Source: Alteromonas mediterranea DE
GTDB taxonomy: Bacteria > Pseudomonadota > Gammaproteobacteria > Enterobacterales > Alteromonadaceae
Direction: 5' to 3'
Length of the DNA stretch: 8,691 nt
NCBI RefSeq assembly: GCF_000020585.3
Contig: NC_011138.3
Span: forward strand, 4,320,196 to 4,328,886
Position numbers and translations under genes: made by a program. Below are positions 1 to 7,405 of the stretch, one piece after another; the stretch's first letter is position 1; every line of letters begins with the position of its first letter. The notes beneath the pieces were generated by a model. That model ran no database searches and was not told the origin of the DNA. It was given only the letters and a program-made list of their open reading frames with translations.

Positions 1-19
1 AGAAAAGGCTGTCTTATGA
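1..19 (+). CDS. ompR: Probable 3' end of ompR (response regulator), partial
   Basis: Only the last few codons would lie in the window. In the frame starting at base 2 the residues are EKAVL followed by TGA at 17-19. This resembles the short tail after the conserved PDG at the end of OmpR proteins, where the E. coli tail is SKA. The other two plus frames also stay open into this stretch, stopping at 33-35 and 46-48, so the frame is a best guess. The main support is context: a complete envZ begins 19 bp downstream, and ompR precedes envZ on the same strand in nearly all gammaproteobacteria. The few residues visible cannot prove the identity. Confidence 0.4.
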
Positions 20-38
20 CGCAACGAAACGGTGAGCT

Positions 39-1373
39 ATGCGTTTAATTCCCAAAAGTGCATTTGGCCAGACCGTTATGCTGATTGGTGTGCTTCTGCT
101 CATTAATCAGATAGTGTCCTACATCTCTGTCACCTATTACTTTATTCAACCTAGTTACCAACAGATCAATAGCCTATTAGCGACGCAAGTTAAGTCAGTA
201 TTGGCCAACGACTTACTCGTCACTAACCAAGAAACCCGTGACCGGTATTTTCAAAAAACCCAGGTGCACGTCTTCGATGAAAGTGTTGCTAAACAAAACG
301 GGTTAGAAAGTGCCGTTTACTATGGCTATATATCATCTCAGGTTAGTGAACAACTTAGTCAGTTAGCTGACGTACGCATTAGCACTACCACACAGGCCAG
401 CGACGAAAACGCCCCTTACATTGTGTGGATATCTTTAAACCGATATCCAGATACATGGATTTCAATACCGATTTCAGGGTTAAACGAAGCCAATATTTCA
501 CCGCTTACCATGTATTTAATGGTAATTGGTATATTAAGCGTAGCCGGCGGCTGGCTGTTTGTACGACGTATGACCCGCCCCTTATCTGCCCTTCAAAAGG
601 CAGCTATTTCCGTGGGTAAAGGTGAACACCCGGCGCCGCTTCGCGAGCAAGGCAGCACCGAAATGATTCAGGTTACCCGCGCGTTCAACCGCATGAATCA
701 GGGTATTAAGCAGCTAGAGAACGACAGAAACATTATGACGGCGGGTATTTCACACGATTTGCGCACCCCACTTACCCGAATTCGCCTTGCCTCTGAAATG
801 CTGCCTGAAGACCAGGACTGGATAAAAGATGGCATTGTAAACGACATTGAAGACATGAACGCTATCATCGATCAGTTCATTGATTATGCCCGCTATGACA
901 CCGAAGAAGTAACCCAAGAAACCGATTTAAACACCATTATTGCTGAGCTTGTTCAAGCAAGGCACCTTGACGACAAGCACCATATTGAGCTGAAACTCAA
1001 TACTATTCCCCCGTTGCCCTTAAGACGCATTGCAATGAAGCGGGTAATAGATAATCTAATTGAGAATGCATTTAAATATGGGTCTGATGAAATTGCGATT
1101 AGCAGCTTTTATAACCGCCATGAGAAACGGGTTTATTGCAAAGTACGTGACTTCGGGCCGGGCATTCCACATGAAGAATTAGCAGGTGTATTCATGCCGT
1201 TTGCCCAAGGCGATAAGGCGCGTAATTCGTCCGGGTCTGGGTTAGGGCTTGCCATTATAAGACGTATTATTGAAGCCCACGACGGGGAAGTCACCTTACG
1301 CAACCATCCTCAACAAGGCCTTGTCGCTGAGTTTTACCTGCCCTATTTGGCGGAACTACCCGATAAAAAATAA
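39..1373 (+). CDS. envZ: EnvZ-type osmosensor histidine kinase
   Basis: This is an inner-membrane sensor kinase that phosphorylates and dephosphorylates OmpR to control porin and envelope genes. It has 444 residues, against about 450 for E. coli EnvZ. The first membrane segment spans about residues 10-34, a periplasmic domain about 35-153, and the second membrane segment about 155-176. A HAMP linker follows to about 228. The dimerisation and phospho-acceptor helix carries [10 protein letters not shown] with His239. The ATP-binding domain shows the N box [10 protein letters not shown] (339-348), the G1 box DFGPGIP (371-377), the F box near FMPFAQGD (385-392) and the G2 box GSGLGLAI (399-406), so all catalytic motifs are intact. 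The start MRLIPKSAF matches the family N-terminus, and GGTGAG lies close upstream at 31-36. It is probably cotranscribed with ompR. Its 3' end faces the MFS gene 34 bp away. The EnvZ call is firm; the signal it senses here is not known from the sequence. Confidence 0.93.
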   Translation: MRLIPKSAFGQTVMLIGVLLLINQIVSYISVTYYFIQPSYQQINSLLATQVKSVLANDLLVTNQETRDRYFQKTQVHVFDESVAKQNGLESAVYYGYISSQVSEQLSQLADVRISTTTQASDENAPYIVWISLNRYPDTWISIPISGLNEANISPLTMYLMVIGILSVAGGWLFVRRMTRPLSALQKAAISVGKGEHPAPLREQGSTEMIQVTRAFNRMNQGIKQLENDRNIMTAGISHDLRTPLTRIRLASEMLPEDQDWIKDGIVNDIEDMNAIIDQFIDYARYDTEEVTQETDLNTIIAELVQARHLDDKHHIELKLNTIPPLPLRRIAMKRVIDNLIENAFKYGSDEIAISSFYNRHEKRVYCKVRDFGPGIPHEELAGVFMPFAQGDKARNSSGSGLGLAIIRRIIEAHDGEVTLRNHPQQGLVAEFYLPYLAELPDKK

Positions 1374-1395
1374 GCCCTGGTCGCCCACTTATTTT

Positions 1396-1416
1396 AAAAC
1401 CCCAGCGTTAAGCTGG
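1396..1416 (-). terminator. Weak possible terminator of the MFS gene
   Basis: A 5-bp stem (1402-1406 with 1412-1416, CCAGC/GCTGG) encloses the MFS stop codon in its 5-base loop. On the minus strand it is followed by GG and then four T residues (1399-1396). The short stem and short T run make it marginal. No better terminator for either convergent gene is visible between 1374 and 1407. Confidence 0.25.
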
Positions 1417-2586
1417 ACTGTTGCGGTACTTAATTTTGCGACTATAACCGTAAGACGCTAACCACAGCAAACACCCGCCAATAGGAATAACCCAAAACGC
1501 CGTGGTAAGCGGCGCAAAGTTTGCCCATAATCCAGTAGAAAATGACGCCACCTGTACACCTGTTGAGTTGCCAATAATAGCTATACCGGAAAGGACCGGC
1601 CCATTATCACTATCGATATTCATTGCTGCAGATAACATTAACGGGAACAAGCCGCCAAGCCCCAACCCAAGTAAAAGGTTACCCGCGCCTATGCCGTACA
1701 AACTAGGCATAAGCTTAAGCGTAAACACACCGGCTAAAGACGCCGTCGCCATTAAAACAATTAAGCGATGCACAGATACAAAGCGCAGTAAAAAAGGAAA
1801 CGTTAAGCGGCTAATCACCATGCCCGCTGTAAAACAGGCCAATAAGTTACGAGACTGCTCACCGCTAAACCCTAATCCGTTTTGCGCATAGCTAACAAAC
1901 CAGTTCGCGTTACCAAACTCTACCGCACCATACCCAAACGCAAGTAGCGCCATAAAAATAAACACGGGCTGCTTGATAATGACGCCAAACGCCAGAGTCT
2001 TTTTGGGCGCTTTCGGTTGCCCTTTAAGTACTTTAGCCTGAGAGCGCGCCGCAATATAGGTATAACAAGATAAGATCATCATAACACCGGCGAGTACTTG
2101 GATTGGCAAGCGCCAGTTGTGTTCGACAAGATATAACAGCGTTACAAAAAACGAGGCTGCAAAGGTACCTAAGCTAAACATAAAGTCCATTAAGCCCATC
2201 ATGGTGAATCGCTTTTCAGCGTACATACGTGCGATAAGCGTGTGGCCTATAGTAAAAATAGTTGAACTCACCACACCTATTAATACTGCCAATACTAAAA
2301 ACCACTGCCATGACGACAACACCGACACTAAAAGCAGTAGCACGGTATTGATGCTTAATAGTGCTGCCAATAAAGGCATGTATTCAAAGCGACTGGCGTA
2401 CTTCCCTCCAATCACTGCGCCTAACATCATGCCTACTGAAAAAAGAGAGAAAAGCGCGCCACTGATGAGTTCCGACATCTGAAGATCGGCGGCTATATCA
2501 GGTAGTAGTATTCCCCATAAAAGAAATAACTTACCTATTAGGAAAAAACCGGCAAAAATGACGATAGTGGCGGGAAGTCGGCTCAT
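1408..2586 (-). CDS. MFS transporter, TsgA-like, substrate unknown
   Basis: This is a 392-residue integral inner-membrane protein with about twelve hydrophobic segments: roughly 6-28, 40-62, 70-90, 95-118, 133-155, 160-180, 205-235, 243-268, 273-292, 297-321, 330-352 and 358-382. A longer polar central loop lies at about 181-204, as in the major facilitator superfamily. The closest family I recognise is TsgA, through the stretch IGHTLIARMY (113-122), followed by FMFSLGT, and the stretch NWFVSYAQNGLGF (228-240). The usual loop 2-3 MFS motif is degenerate (GGKYASRF, 60-67). TsgA itself has no firmly known substrate, so sugar or nitrite-related roles would be guesses. The start is supported by GGAG at 2592-2595, six bases before the ATG. 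It lies 98 bp downstream of the GH31 gene on the same strand, so cotranscription and a sugar-related role are possible but unproven. The C-terminal end is short and basic. Confidence 0.8.
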   Translation of the reverse strand: MSRLPATIVIFAGFFLIGKLFLLWGILLPDIAADLQMSELISGALFSLFSVGMMLGAVIGGKYASRFEYMPLLAALLSINTVLLLLVSVLSSWQWFLVLAVLIGVVSSTIFTIGHTLIARMYAEKRFTMMGLMDFMFSLGTFAASFFVTLLYLVEHNWRLPIQVLAGVMMILSCYTYIAARSQAKVLKGQPKAPKKTLAFGVIIKQPVFIFMALLAFGYGAVEFGNANWFVSYAQNGLGFSGEQSRNLLACFTAGMVISRLTFPFLLRFVSVHRLIVLMATASLAGVFTLKLMPSLYGIGAGNLLLGLGLGGLFPLMLSAAMNIDSDNGPVLSGIAIIGNSTGVQVASFSTGLWANFAPLTTAFWVIPIGGCLLWLASYGYSRKIKYRNSPA

Positions 2587-2633
2587 TAAAGCTCCATGGT
2601 TGATATCGTTGAAGAGACATCTTTTTAATGTTC

Positions 2634-2660
2634 AAGGGTACACGCACACGCCGTACCCTT
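2634..2660 (-). repeat. Inverted repeat between GH31 and MFS genes
   Basis: AAGGGTAC at 2634-2641 and GTACCCTT at 2653-2660 form a perfect 8-bp inverted repeat with an 11-base spacer, 25 bp after the GH31 stop. Neither strand has a T run directly after the stem, so it is not a typical intrinsic terminator. It could be an attenuating or RNA-stabilising hairpin, or an operator for the MFS gene, whose start codon is about 48 bp away. The strand given assumes it acts in the GH31-MFS transcript. Confidence 0.4.
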
Positions 2661-2684
2661 TACCATAAAGTGAACCAGCTATTA

Positions 2685-5150
2685 TTACATGATCACTATC
2701 TCTACAGATTGCTGATAATCGCACGTAAATGCAAGTGAAAGCGTTTTCCCTTTCTCACTCCAGGTAGCAGGCGCAGGCGCCCCGTCTACCAATACTTTCT
2801 GCGGCCTTTCAGTGAGTCCGTGAACCACGTAGGTTATATTTCGCTGCTGCGGCATACCGATATAACTACCTTGACTATCAAGTGTCAGGGTGAGATCAGC
2901 GCTCTCATCTACCGATGCGTTAAGCTGCAACGTCGTGTACAAGCCCTTTTCAACAGAGTTAGGGCTTTTGCCGTCATCCTCATAATAGGTGTAAGACGAT
3001 GAGATCACTGAATGGTCGTGCCAGTAATGCATTTCTAGCTCCCGAGCATCAAAATGTTCTGTGCGCGAAAGCCCCTCAGACATAGGCATAAAGCTTCCCG
3101 CTTTTACCCAAACCGGAAAATTATCCTGAGTGAGTGGGTAATCAACCGTTTTACCTCCTTGATACTTGGCACTTGAAAAAAAGTCGAACCAAATGCCAGG
3201 TGGCAACTCAACGGCCCATGTCTGTTGGTTCGGCTGAGTCACAGGTGAAACAAACAGGGCATCGCCCCACATATAGCTTTTTGCGCTTTCGAACCACTTA
3301 TTTTCATTAAATACCATGGCAAGCGGGCGCATTAACGGCGTGCCGAATAGCGCGTTTTCAAAAGCCAATGAATAGTTATAGGGCAGCATGTCATAGCGAA
3401 GCTGAATAAATTCACGCGCAATAGACTTTACTGGGTCGTCGTGAAAAACCGGTTCTGGCGCAATGTTATCTTGAGCATGAGGCCTAAATACCGGCGAAAA
3501 GGTGCCAAACTGAAGCCAACGCGTGTAAAGCTCTGCGTCAAAGGTGTCGCCTCCTGCAAAACCGCCTAAGTCGGAGTGAGTATAGGCTAAACCAAACACA
3601 CTCATTTGAAGTGCGAGTTCTACCTGCGGTTTAAGCCCGCCCCAGCTTCGGCTTACATCGCCCGTCCACGGCACCATACCGTAACGCTGGCTGCCCAAAA
3701 AGCCTGAACGCATGAGCACGAACGGGCGCGTATCACTTTGAAGTTCAGTTAAGTTGTTATACACGGTTTTCGCCCACTGATGGCCATAGCCGTTATGCAC
3801 TTCGGTACCGCTCACCGTCTGATTACCAAGGCCGGCTTCGCTCCAAGCGTGCTGAATATCATCAGGATGAACCTCCGGCTCTCCTAAGTCGCCCCACCAG
3901 CCAGCAACGCCTTGTGCGGCTAGCTTTTCATAATATTGCCAAAACCAGTCTTGGCCCGCTTCGCTGAACACATCAACAAGACCAGTATTGCCAAAGTAGA
4001 AGTCAAAGGTGTACGGCGTACCTTGATCATTTTGAGCAAGGGCGTTATTTTCTACCGCGCTGTCCCACTGCTTTGATGTAGTAAGAATAAATGGCTCGGT
4101 AATAAGCACGGTTTTCACGTCTTGCTCTCGAAGCTCGCTAATCATCTTCTCAGGCTCAGGGAACGTGGCAGTGTCCCAACTTAAGTTCCCCATGTGTCCT
4201 TTTATGTCTTTACCAAACCAATATAAATCCAGAACCACTGCATCCACTGGAATATCTTGCTTGTTAAATGCATCCACAACATTCATTACTTCATCTTGGG
4301 ATTTATAGCCAAATCGTGACGCGAAGTTACCCAGTAGCCAGCGTGGCGGCAGTGGCTGTTTGCCCGTTATGGCAACCGTAGATTTCACAGTGTCAGATAA
4401 GCTTTCACCCAACACCATAATGTAGCTGGCGCGCCCGCCTTTGGCAGAAAACAACAGTTCGTCGGGCGTACTGCTGCCCATATCAAGCTCACCTGATGCC
4501 GTGTTATCAAACAGTACACTGTAGTGCTTCGATGACATGACCGCAGACAGACCAAAATACATCTGGTTCGATGACGTGGTGTACCCATAATGCGCTTTGT
4601 TATAAAGCGGCATGGCGTTTCCGCGACGATCCATGCCCAATACACGTTGACCACCGCCATAGAGCTTTTCATCATCACTAAGAGCAAACGATAAACTCAC
4701 GCCGTGGCTATTTATCGAAAGACCGTCCCGCTCTTTGGTAACCACTTCACCGTTAAGCGAATAGCTTATTGCATGACTTTGTTTATCGATACTCGCTGAA
4801 GCATTGTCGTAGGTAAGCGTAATGGTATTAGGTGTATCAGATACGTCTACGGTTAGTTCATTAGCCGCCACATGTTCTGGTAACGCCATAGACGACAGAT
4901 TCTCATAGGGTTTACCGCTGTTATCCGTTACGTAAGTGACTTGAAAGCTCTTATTGCCTAATGCTGTTAGCGTAAAATCGTTAGTGTCTGTATCAATGTA
5001 AAGCGTGTTGCCCTGTAAAGAAAATTGTTCAACGACGGCCAACGCATTCCCTGATATCAACGCGAGAGCCGGTAACGTAGCCAATAAGCGGCGAGATAGG
5101 GTTGCGCTAACTACGGCTGATAAAACTGAACGCTTGTGCTTTTTCGACAT
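2685..5150 (-). CDS. Secreted GH31 alpha-transglucosylase / alpha-glucosidase
   Basis: This 821-residue family GH31 retaining enzyme is complete. The catalytic nucleophile is Asp421 in WWGDLGEPE (418-426) and the acid/base is Asp498 in WTGDVSRSW (495-503). Other GH31 landmarks are RWLLGNFASRFGY (270-282), DAVVLDLYWFG (303-313), RSGFLGSQRYG (481-491), HSDLGGF (525-531) and RPHAQDN (556-562). An N-terminal beta-sandwich precedes the barrel, and C-terminal beta domains follow, with YYEDDGKS at 722-729. The YGGGQRVLGMDRRG and AHYGY stretches and WWGDLGEPEVHP look most like the oligosaccharide 4-alpha-D-glucosyltransferase branch (Cellvibrio japonicus Agd31B type). Transfer between alpha-1,4-gluco-oligosaccharides is therefore more likely than plain hydrolysis, but this is inferred. 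A signal peptide ends near Ala38 (GNALA|VV). It also contains SRRLLA, a weak Tat-like pattern, and has no lipobox cysteine, so periplasmic or extracellular location is expected. AAAGG at 5158-5162 lies seven bases before the ATG. No other maltodextrin gene is in view. Confidence 0.9.
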   Translation of the reverse strand: MSKKHKRSVLSAVVSATLSRRLLATLPALALISGNALAVVEQFSLQGNTLYIDTDTNDFTLTALGNKSFQVTYVTDNSGKPYENLSSMALPEHVAANELTVDVSDTPNTITLTYDNASASIDKQSHAISYSLNGEVVTKERDGLSINSHGVSLSFALSDDEKLYGGGQRVLGMDRRGNAMPLYNKAHYGYTTSSNQMYFGLSAVMSSKHYSVLFDNTASGELDMGSSTPDELLFSAKGGRASYIMVLGESLSDTVKSTVAITGKQPLPPRWLLGNFASRFGYKSQDEVMNVVDAFNKQDIPVDAVVLDLYWFGKDIKGHMGNLSWDTATFPEPEKMISELREQDVKTVLITEPFILTTSKQWDSAVENNALAQNDQGTPYTFDFYFGNTGLVDVFSEAGQDWFWQYYEKLAAQGVAGWWGDLGEPEVHPDDIQHAWSEAGLGNQTVSGTEVHNGYGHQWAKTVYNNLTELQSDTRPFVLMRSGFLGSQRYGMVPWTGDVSRSWGGLKPQVELALQMSVFGLAYTHSDLGGFAGGDTFDAELYTRWLQFGTFSPVFRPHAQDNIAPEPVFHDDPVKSIAREFIQLRYDMLPYNYSLAFENALFGTPLMRPLAMVFNENKWFESAKSYMWGDALFVSPVTQPNQQTWAVELPPGIWFDFFSSAKYQGGKTVDYPLTQDNFPVWVKAGSFMPMSEGLSRTEHFDARELEMHYWHDHSVISSSYTYYEDDGKSPNSVEKGLYTTLQLNASVDESADLTLTLDSQGSYIGMPQQRNITYVVHGLTERPQKVLVDGAPAPATWSEKGKTLSLAFTCDYQQSVEIVIM

Positions 5151-5168
5151 ACTAAAACCTTTCTTTTC

Positions 5169-5203
5169 GTTTCAGCATCAAGCAATTTCGTCGCACGCTG
5201 AAA
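5169..5203 (-). promoter_or_regulatory. Inverted repeat in the GH31 leader
   Basis: TTTCAGC (5170-5176) and GCTGAAA (5197-5203) form a perfect 7-bp inverted repeat with a 20-base spacer. It lies just upstream of the GH31 ribosome-binding site and downstream of the possible -10 element. It would fold as a hairpin in the 5' leader, or could bind a dimeric regulator. The half-site GCTGAAACG resembles one arm of a Cra/FruR site, but the second arm does not follow directly. Its function is unknown. Confidence 0.3.
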
Positions 5204-5208
5204 ACCTT

Positions 5209-5214
5209 ATTATG
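5209..5214 (-). promoter_or_regulatory. Possible -10 element for the GH31 gene
   Basis: On the minus strand this reads CATAAT, five of six matches to TATAAT, 58 bp before the GH31 start codon. No good -35 box lies at normal spacing, where the sequence is GC-rich. If real, the promoter would probably need an activator. An 8-bp palindrome ATACGTAT at 5257-5264, upstream of where the -35 would be, has the central CpG typical of LacI-family operators. Both assignments are tentative. Confidence 0.22.
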
Positions 5215-5256
5215 TTAACCAAATGATAACGGCAGGCAGTGTCGACATAAATAAAC

Positions 5257-5264
5257 ATACGTAT
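5257..5264. promoter_or_regulatory. ATACGTAT palindrome, possible operator core
   Basis: This is a perfect 8-bp palindrome centred on CG, located 107-114 bp before the GH31 start codon in an AT-rich stretch. LacI-family sugar regulators often bind sites with this type of core, and sugar-processing genes of Alteromonadales are often under such control. The symmetry does not extend beyond eight bases, which weakens the case. Confidence 0.2.
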
Positions 5265-5314
5265 TCATTGTGTGAAAAATGTTAATGCAAAGGTAAGTAG
5301 CAATGTTCAGCCAT

Positions 5315-5340
5315 AAAAAAGCCCGCAACACGGTGCGGGC
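5315..5340 (-). terminator. Intrinsic terminator of pckA
   Basis: On the minus strand, a 7-bp GC-rich stem (GCCCGCA/TGCGGGC, 5334-5340 with 5321-5327) with a 6-base loop is followed at once by six T residues (5320-5315). It lies 53 bp after the pckA stop. It should separate pckA from the GH31 gene downstream. The plus strand has only a short A-rich sequence after the stem, so it acts in one direction. Confidence 0.9.
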
Positions 5341-5393
5341 AAAACATCAATCACGTTGAGTGTGATGAACGTTGGGAAGGGGCGAACCGAGTA

Positions 5394-6956
5394 TTAGTTA
5401 CCCGGTCCGGCTTTAACGATAGCGTCGCTAACGTCGTATTTTTCAAAGTTCTGTTTGAAGTCGTTAACTAAGTTAGCGGCGTATTCGTTGTATTTTTCTT
5501 TGTCTGCCCACGTGTTTTGCGGCACAAGCAAATTGCTGTCTACGCCGTCAATGGCGACAGGCACATCAAGGTTTAACGCATCAATGTGCTGAGTTTCAAC
5601 ATCGGCCAAATTACCCGACACAATCGCATCGATAATGGCGCGGGTAGTAGGGATATCAAAACGGCTACCTGTGCCGTAAGGGCCGCCCGTCCAACCGGTA
5701 TTGACTAAGTAAACCTTAGCGCCAAACGCTTTAACCCGCTTAATAAGAAGCTCTGCATACACGCCTGCTGGACGCGGGAAAAAAGGCGCACCAAAACAGG
5801 TTGAGAAGGTTGATTCAATATCGCTTGTAGAACCAATTTCAGTAGAGCCTACCTTCGCTGTGTAGCCGCTTAGGAAGTGATACGCCGCCGCTTCTTCACT
5901 TAATACCGAAACGGGAGGCAATACACCACTTACGTCACAGGTTAAAAATACGACTGAGCGCGGCTCGCCGCCTCTGTTTTCAGCTACGCGCTTTTCAATG
6001 TGTTCTAGCGGGTAGGCTGCACGCGAGTTTTGCGTTAACGATGTGTCGGTATAGTCTGGCGTGCGTGTCTCGTCTAACACAACGTTTTCTAAAATTGTGC
6101 CAAATTTAATCGCGTTCCAAATTACCGGCTCGTTCTTTTGAGAAAGGTCAATACATTTAGCGTAGCAACCGCCTTCAATATTAAATACGCTACCTGGTGC
6201 CCAGCCATGCTCATCGTCACCAATTAGAAAACGCTTGGGGTCGGCTGAAAGCGTGGTTTTACCTGTCCCTGAAAGACCAAAGAACAAGGCCACATCGCCT
6301 TCTTCACCCACGTTGGCTGAACAGTGCATAGGTAGCACGTCTTTAGCTGGAAGCAGGAAGTTCTGTACTGAGAACATCGCTTTTTTCATTTCACCCGCGT
6401 AACGCATGCCAGCTAGCAAAACACGCTTTTTAGCGAAGTTGATGATAACTGTGCCGTCGCTGTTTGTACCGTCACGTTCTGGTTCGCAAGTGAAACCTGG
6501 CACGTTTAAGATTTGCCACGGCGTATCGCCTTTAACATTCCATTTTTCAGGAATAATAAATAGATTACGGGCAAAAACGTGCTGCCAAGCGGTTTGCGTT
6601 CTTACCTCAAGTGATAACGCATGTTCAGGATCTGAACCTACTTGAAGGTGTGATAAAAAGTGTTCTTGAGTAGAAAGATAAGCCTCCACTCTATCCCACA
6701 GCGCGTCGAATTTGTCAGCGTCGAATGGTTTATTTACCTTGCCCCAATCAATATCCTTCTCTGTCGAAGGTTCTTTGACGATAAATCGGTCATTGGGAGA
6801 GCGACCGGTACGCTTACCGGTTTCAACAACAAGTGCACCGTTTTTATCGAGAACGCCTTCGCCGCGCAATACAGCGCGTTCGATAAGTTCTGCGTTCGGC
6901 AGGTCAGTAAGTGGCGTTACTTTCAGTTCCGTTTGAATTGAGGCTGCTGCGGTCAT
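5394..6956 (-). CDS. pckA: Phosphoenolpyruvate carboxykinase (ATP)
   Basis: This cytoplasmic enzyme converts oxaloacetate and ATP to PEP, CO2 and ADP, the entry step of gluconeogenesis from TCA intermediates (EC 4.1.1.49). It has 520 residues, slightly shorter than the 540 of E. coli. Key features are the substrate-binding TGRSPNDRF (50-58, Arg52), [10 protein letters not shown] (186-195), the metal-site His211, the P-loop GLSGTGKT (227-234, Lys233), the kinase-2 segment LIGDDEHGW (244-252, Asp247/Asp248), the ATP-PEPCK signature around [11 protein letters not shown] (262-272) and Arg312. All are intact. AGGG at 6965-6968 lies eight bases before the ATG. The gene has its own upstream region with a HexR-like box and a promoter, and its own terminator at 5315-5340, so it is probably transcribed alone. 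Its placement next to hslO-hslR and near envZ matches the enterobacterial chromosome order, which suggests vertical inheritance. Confidence 0.97.
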   Translation of the reverse strand: MTAAASIQTELKVTPLTDLPNAELIERAVLRGEGVLDKNGALVVETGKRTGRSPNDRFIVKEPSTEKDIDWGKVNKPFDADKFDALWDRVEAYLSTQEHFLSHLQVGSDPEHALSLEVRTQTAWQHVFARNLFIIPEKWNVKGDTPWQILNVPGFTCEPERDGTNSDGTVIINFAKKRVLLAGMRYAGEMKKAMFSVQNFLLPAKDVLPMHCSANVGEEGDVALFFGLSGTGKTTLSADPKRFLIGDDEHGWAPGSVFNIEGGCYAKCIDLSQKNEPVIWNAIKFGTILENVVLDETRTPDYTDTSLTQNSRAAYPLEHIEKRVAENRGGEPRSVVFLTCDVSGVLPPVSVLSEEAAAYHFLSGYTAKVGSTEIGSTSDIESTFSTCFGAPFFPRPAGVYAELLIKRVKAFGAKVYLVNTGWTGGPYGTGSRFDIPTTRAIIDAIVSGNLADVETQHIDALNLDVPVAIDGVDSNLLVPQNTWADKEKYNEYAANLVNDFKQNFEKYDVSDAIVKAGPGN

Positions 6957-6999
6957 GGCTGTTACCCTATATGTAATTTTTCAAAAGCACTTTCAAAAA

Positions 7000-7027
7000 A
7001 GTATCACCTCTTCGAGTGTAATGTAAA
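7000..7027 (-). promoter_or_regulatory. Probable sigma70-type promoter of pckA
   Basis: On the minus strand, TTTACA (7027-7022; five of six matches to TTGACA) and GATACT (7005-7000; four of six to TATAAT) are 16 bases apart. Transcription would start near 6993, giving a leader of about 36 bases before the pckA start. A second weaker -10-like hexamer, TACAAT, overlaps the HexR-like box, so another promoter cannot be excluded. Confidence 0.4.
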
Positions 7028-7091
7028 CAAGGCTTGAAGGGCATTTTTAAAACACATACTCACTATTTACTCGTCTACAATTTCATAAATA

Positions 7092-7108
7092 TTGTAAATT
7101 AATTACAA
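7092..7108. promoter_or_regulatory. HexR-like operator upstream of pckA
   Basis: On the minus strand this 17-bp near-palindrome reads TTGTAATTAATTTACAA. It differs at one position from the HexR form I recall, TTGTAAT-N3-ATTACAA. HexR is an RpiR-family sensor of the Entner-Doudoroff intermediate KDPG that controls central carbon genes, pckA among them, in Shewanella and relatives. The site is centred about 144 bp before the pckA start codon, near -107 from the proposed promoter. This position fits activation better than blocking, unless a promoter overlapping the box is used. The consensus is from memory and the assignment is inferred. Confidence 0.6.
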
Positions 7109-7124
7109 GGAAAGCCTTTTCCTT
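7107..7124. repeat. Short inverted repeat beside the HexR-like box
   Basis: AAGGAAA (7107-7113) and TTTCCTT (7118-7124) form a 7-bp inverted repeat with a 4-base loop. It overlaps the last two bases of the HexR-like palindrome. It could be a second protein-binding site or a hairpin. No T run follows it on either strand. Confidence 0.3.
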
Positions 7125-7261
7125 CGTTAAAAATGTAAAATATTGGATTTGTAAGACCGTATTGATCGATGAATTTCAAAATAAAAAGCGGGCAAAAAAA
7201 TTTAAAATAAAGAGTGAAAACTTTCAAAAGGAGAAAAAATTAAATAAGGGAGCCCGTGGTG

Positions 7262-7311
7262 AAAAGCTAAACACTTACTGCTGAGTGCTTTTTAACCAGA
7301 TGTTAAGTGTT
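7262..7311. repeat. Overlapping, mutually exclusive inverted repeats
   Basis: CACTTACTGCTGAGTG (7272-7287) can form a six-pair hairpin including one G-T pair. On the plus strand it is followed by C and five T residues, like a weak terminator; AAAAG/CTTTT (7262-7266 with 7288-7292) can extend it across a bulge. AACACTTA (7270-7277) is also a perfect 8-bp complement of TAAGTGTT (7304-7311), so the two folds compete for the same arm. No gene lies directly after it on the plus strand. Its role is unknown. Confidence 0.3.
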
Positions 7312-7351
7312 AAGGCCATGCTTGAAGCTTTCAATCATAGCAAGGAGAATC

Positions 7352-7395
7352 AAAAAAGCACCACGTTCAGCGCTATCGCATCCGTTGGTGCTTTT
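7352..7395 (-). terminator. Intrinsic terminator of the hslR-hslO operon
   Basis: On the minus strand, GCACCA/TGGTGC with flanking A/T pairs forms a stem of about ten pairs (7386-7395 with 7354-7363), followed by a T run at 7357-7352. It lies about 50 bp after the hslO stop. The plus strand has four T residues after the stem, so it may work in both directions. The loop contains a smaller GCG-rich inverted repeat. Confidence 0.75.
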
Positions 7396-7405
7396 ATCTA
7401 TGACG

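Noticed and set aside
1502..2482. Plus-strand open frames across the MFS gene
   Set aside because: They are antisense to a well-supported membrane protein gene, and show no domain or usable start signal.
5169..5176. Cra/FruR site before the GH31 gene (GCTGAAACG on the minus strand)
   Set aside because: Only one half-site is present; the expected second half does not follow at the right spacing.
5271..5286. CRP site before the GH31 gene, beginning TGTGA
   Set aside because: The second half-site (TTAAT) matches TCACA at only two of five positions.
5345..5369. Bulged TCA-TCAC/GTGATGA hairpin between the pckA stop and its terminator
   Set aside because: It is short and bulged, and lacks a T run; it is probably incidental beside the strong terminator.
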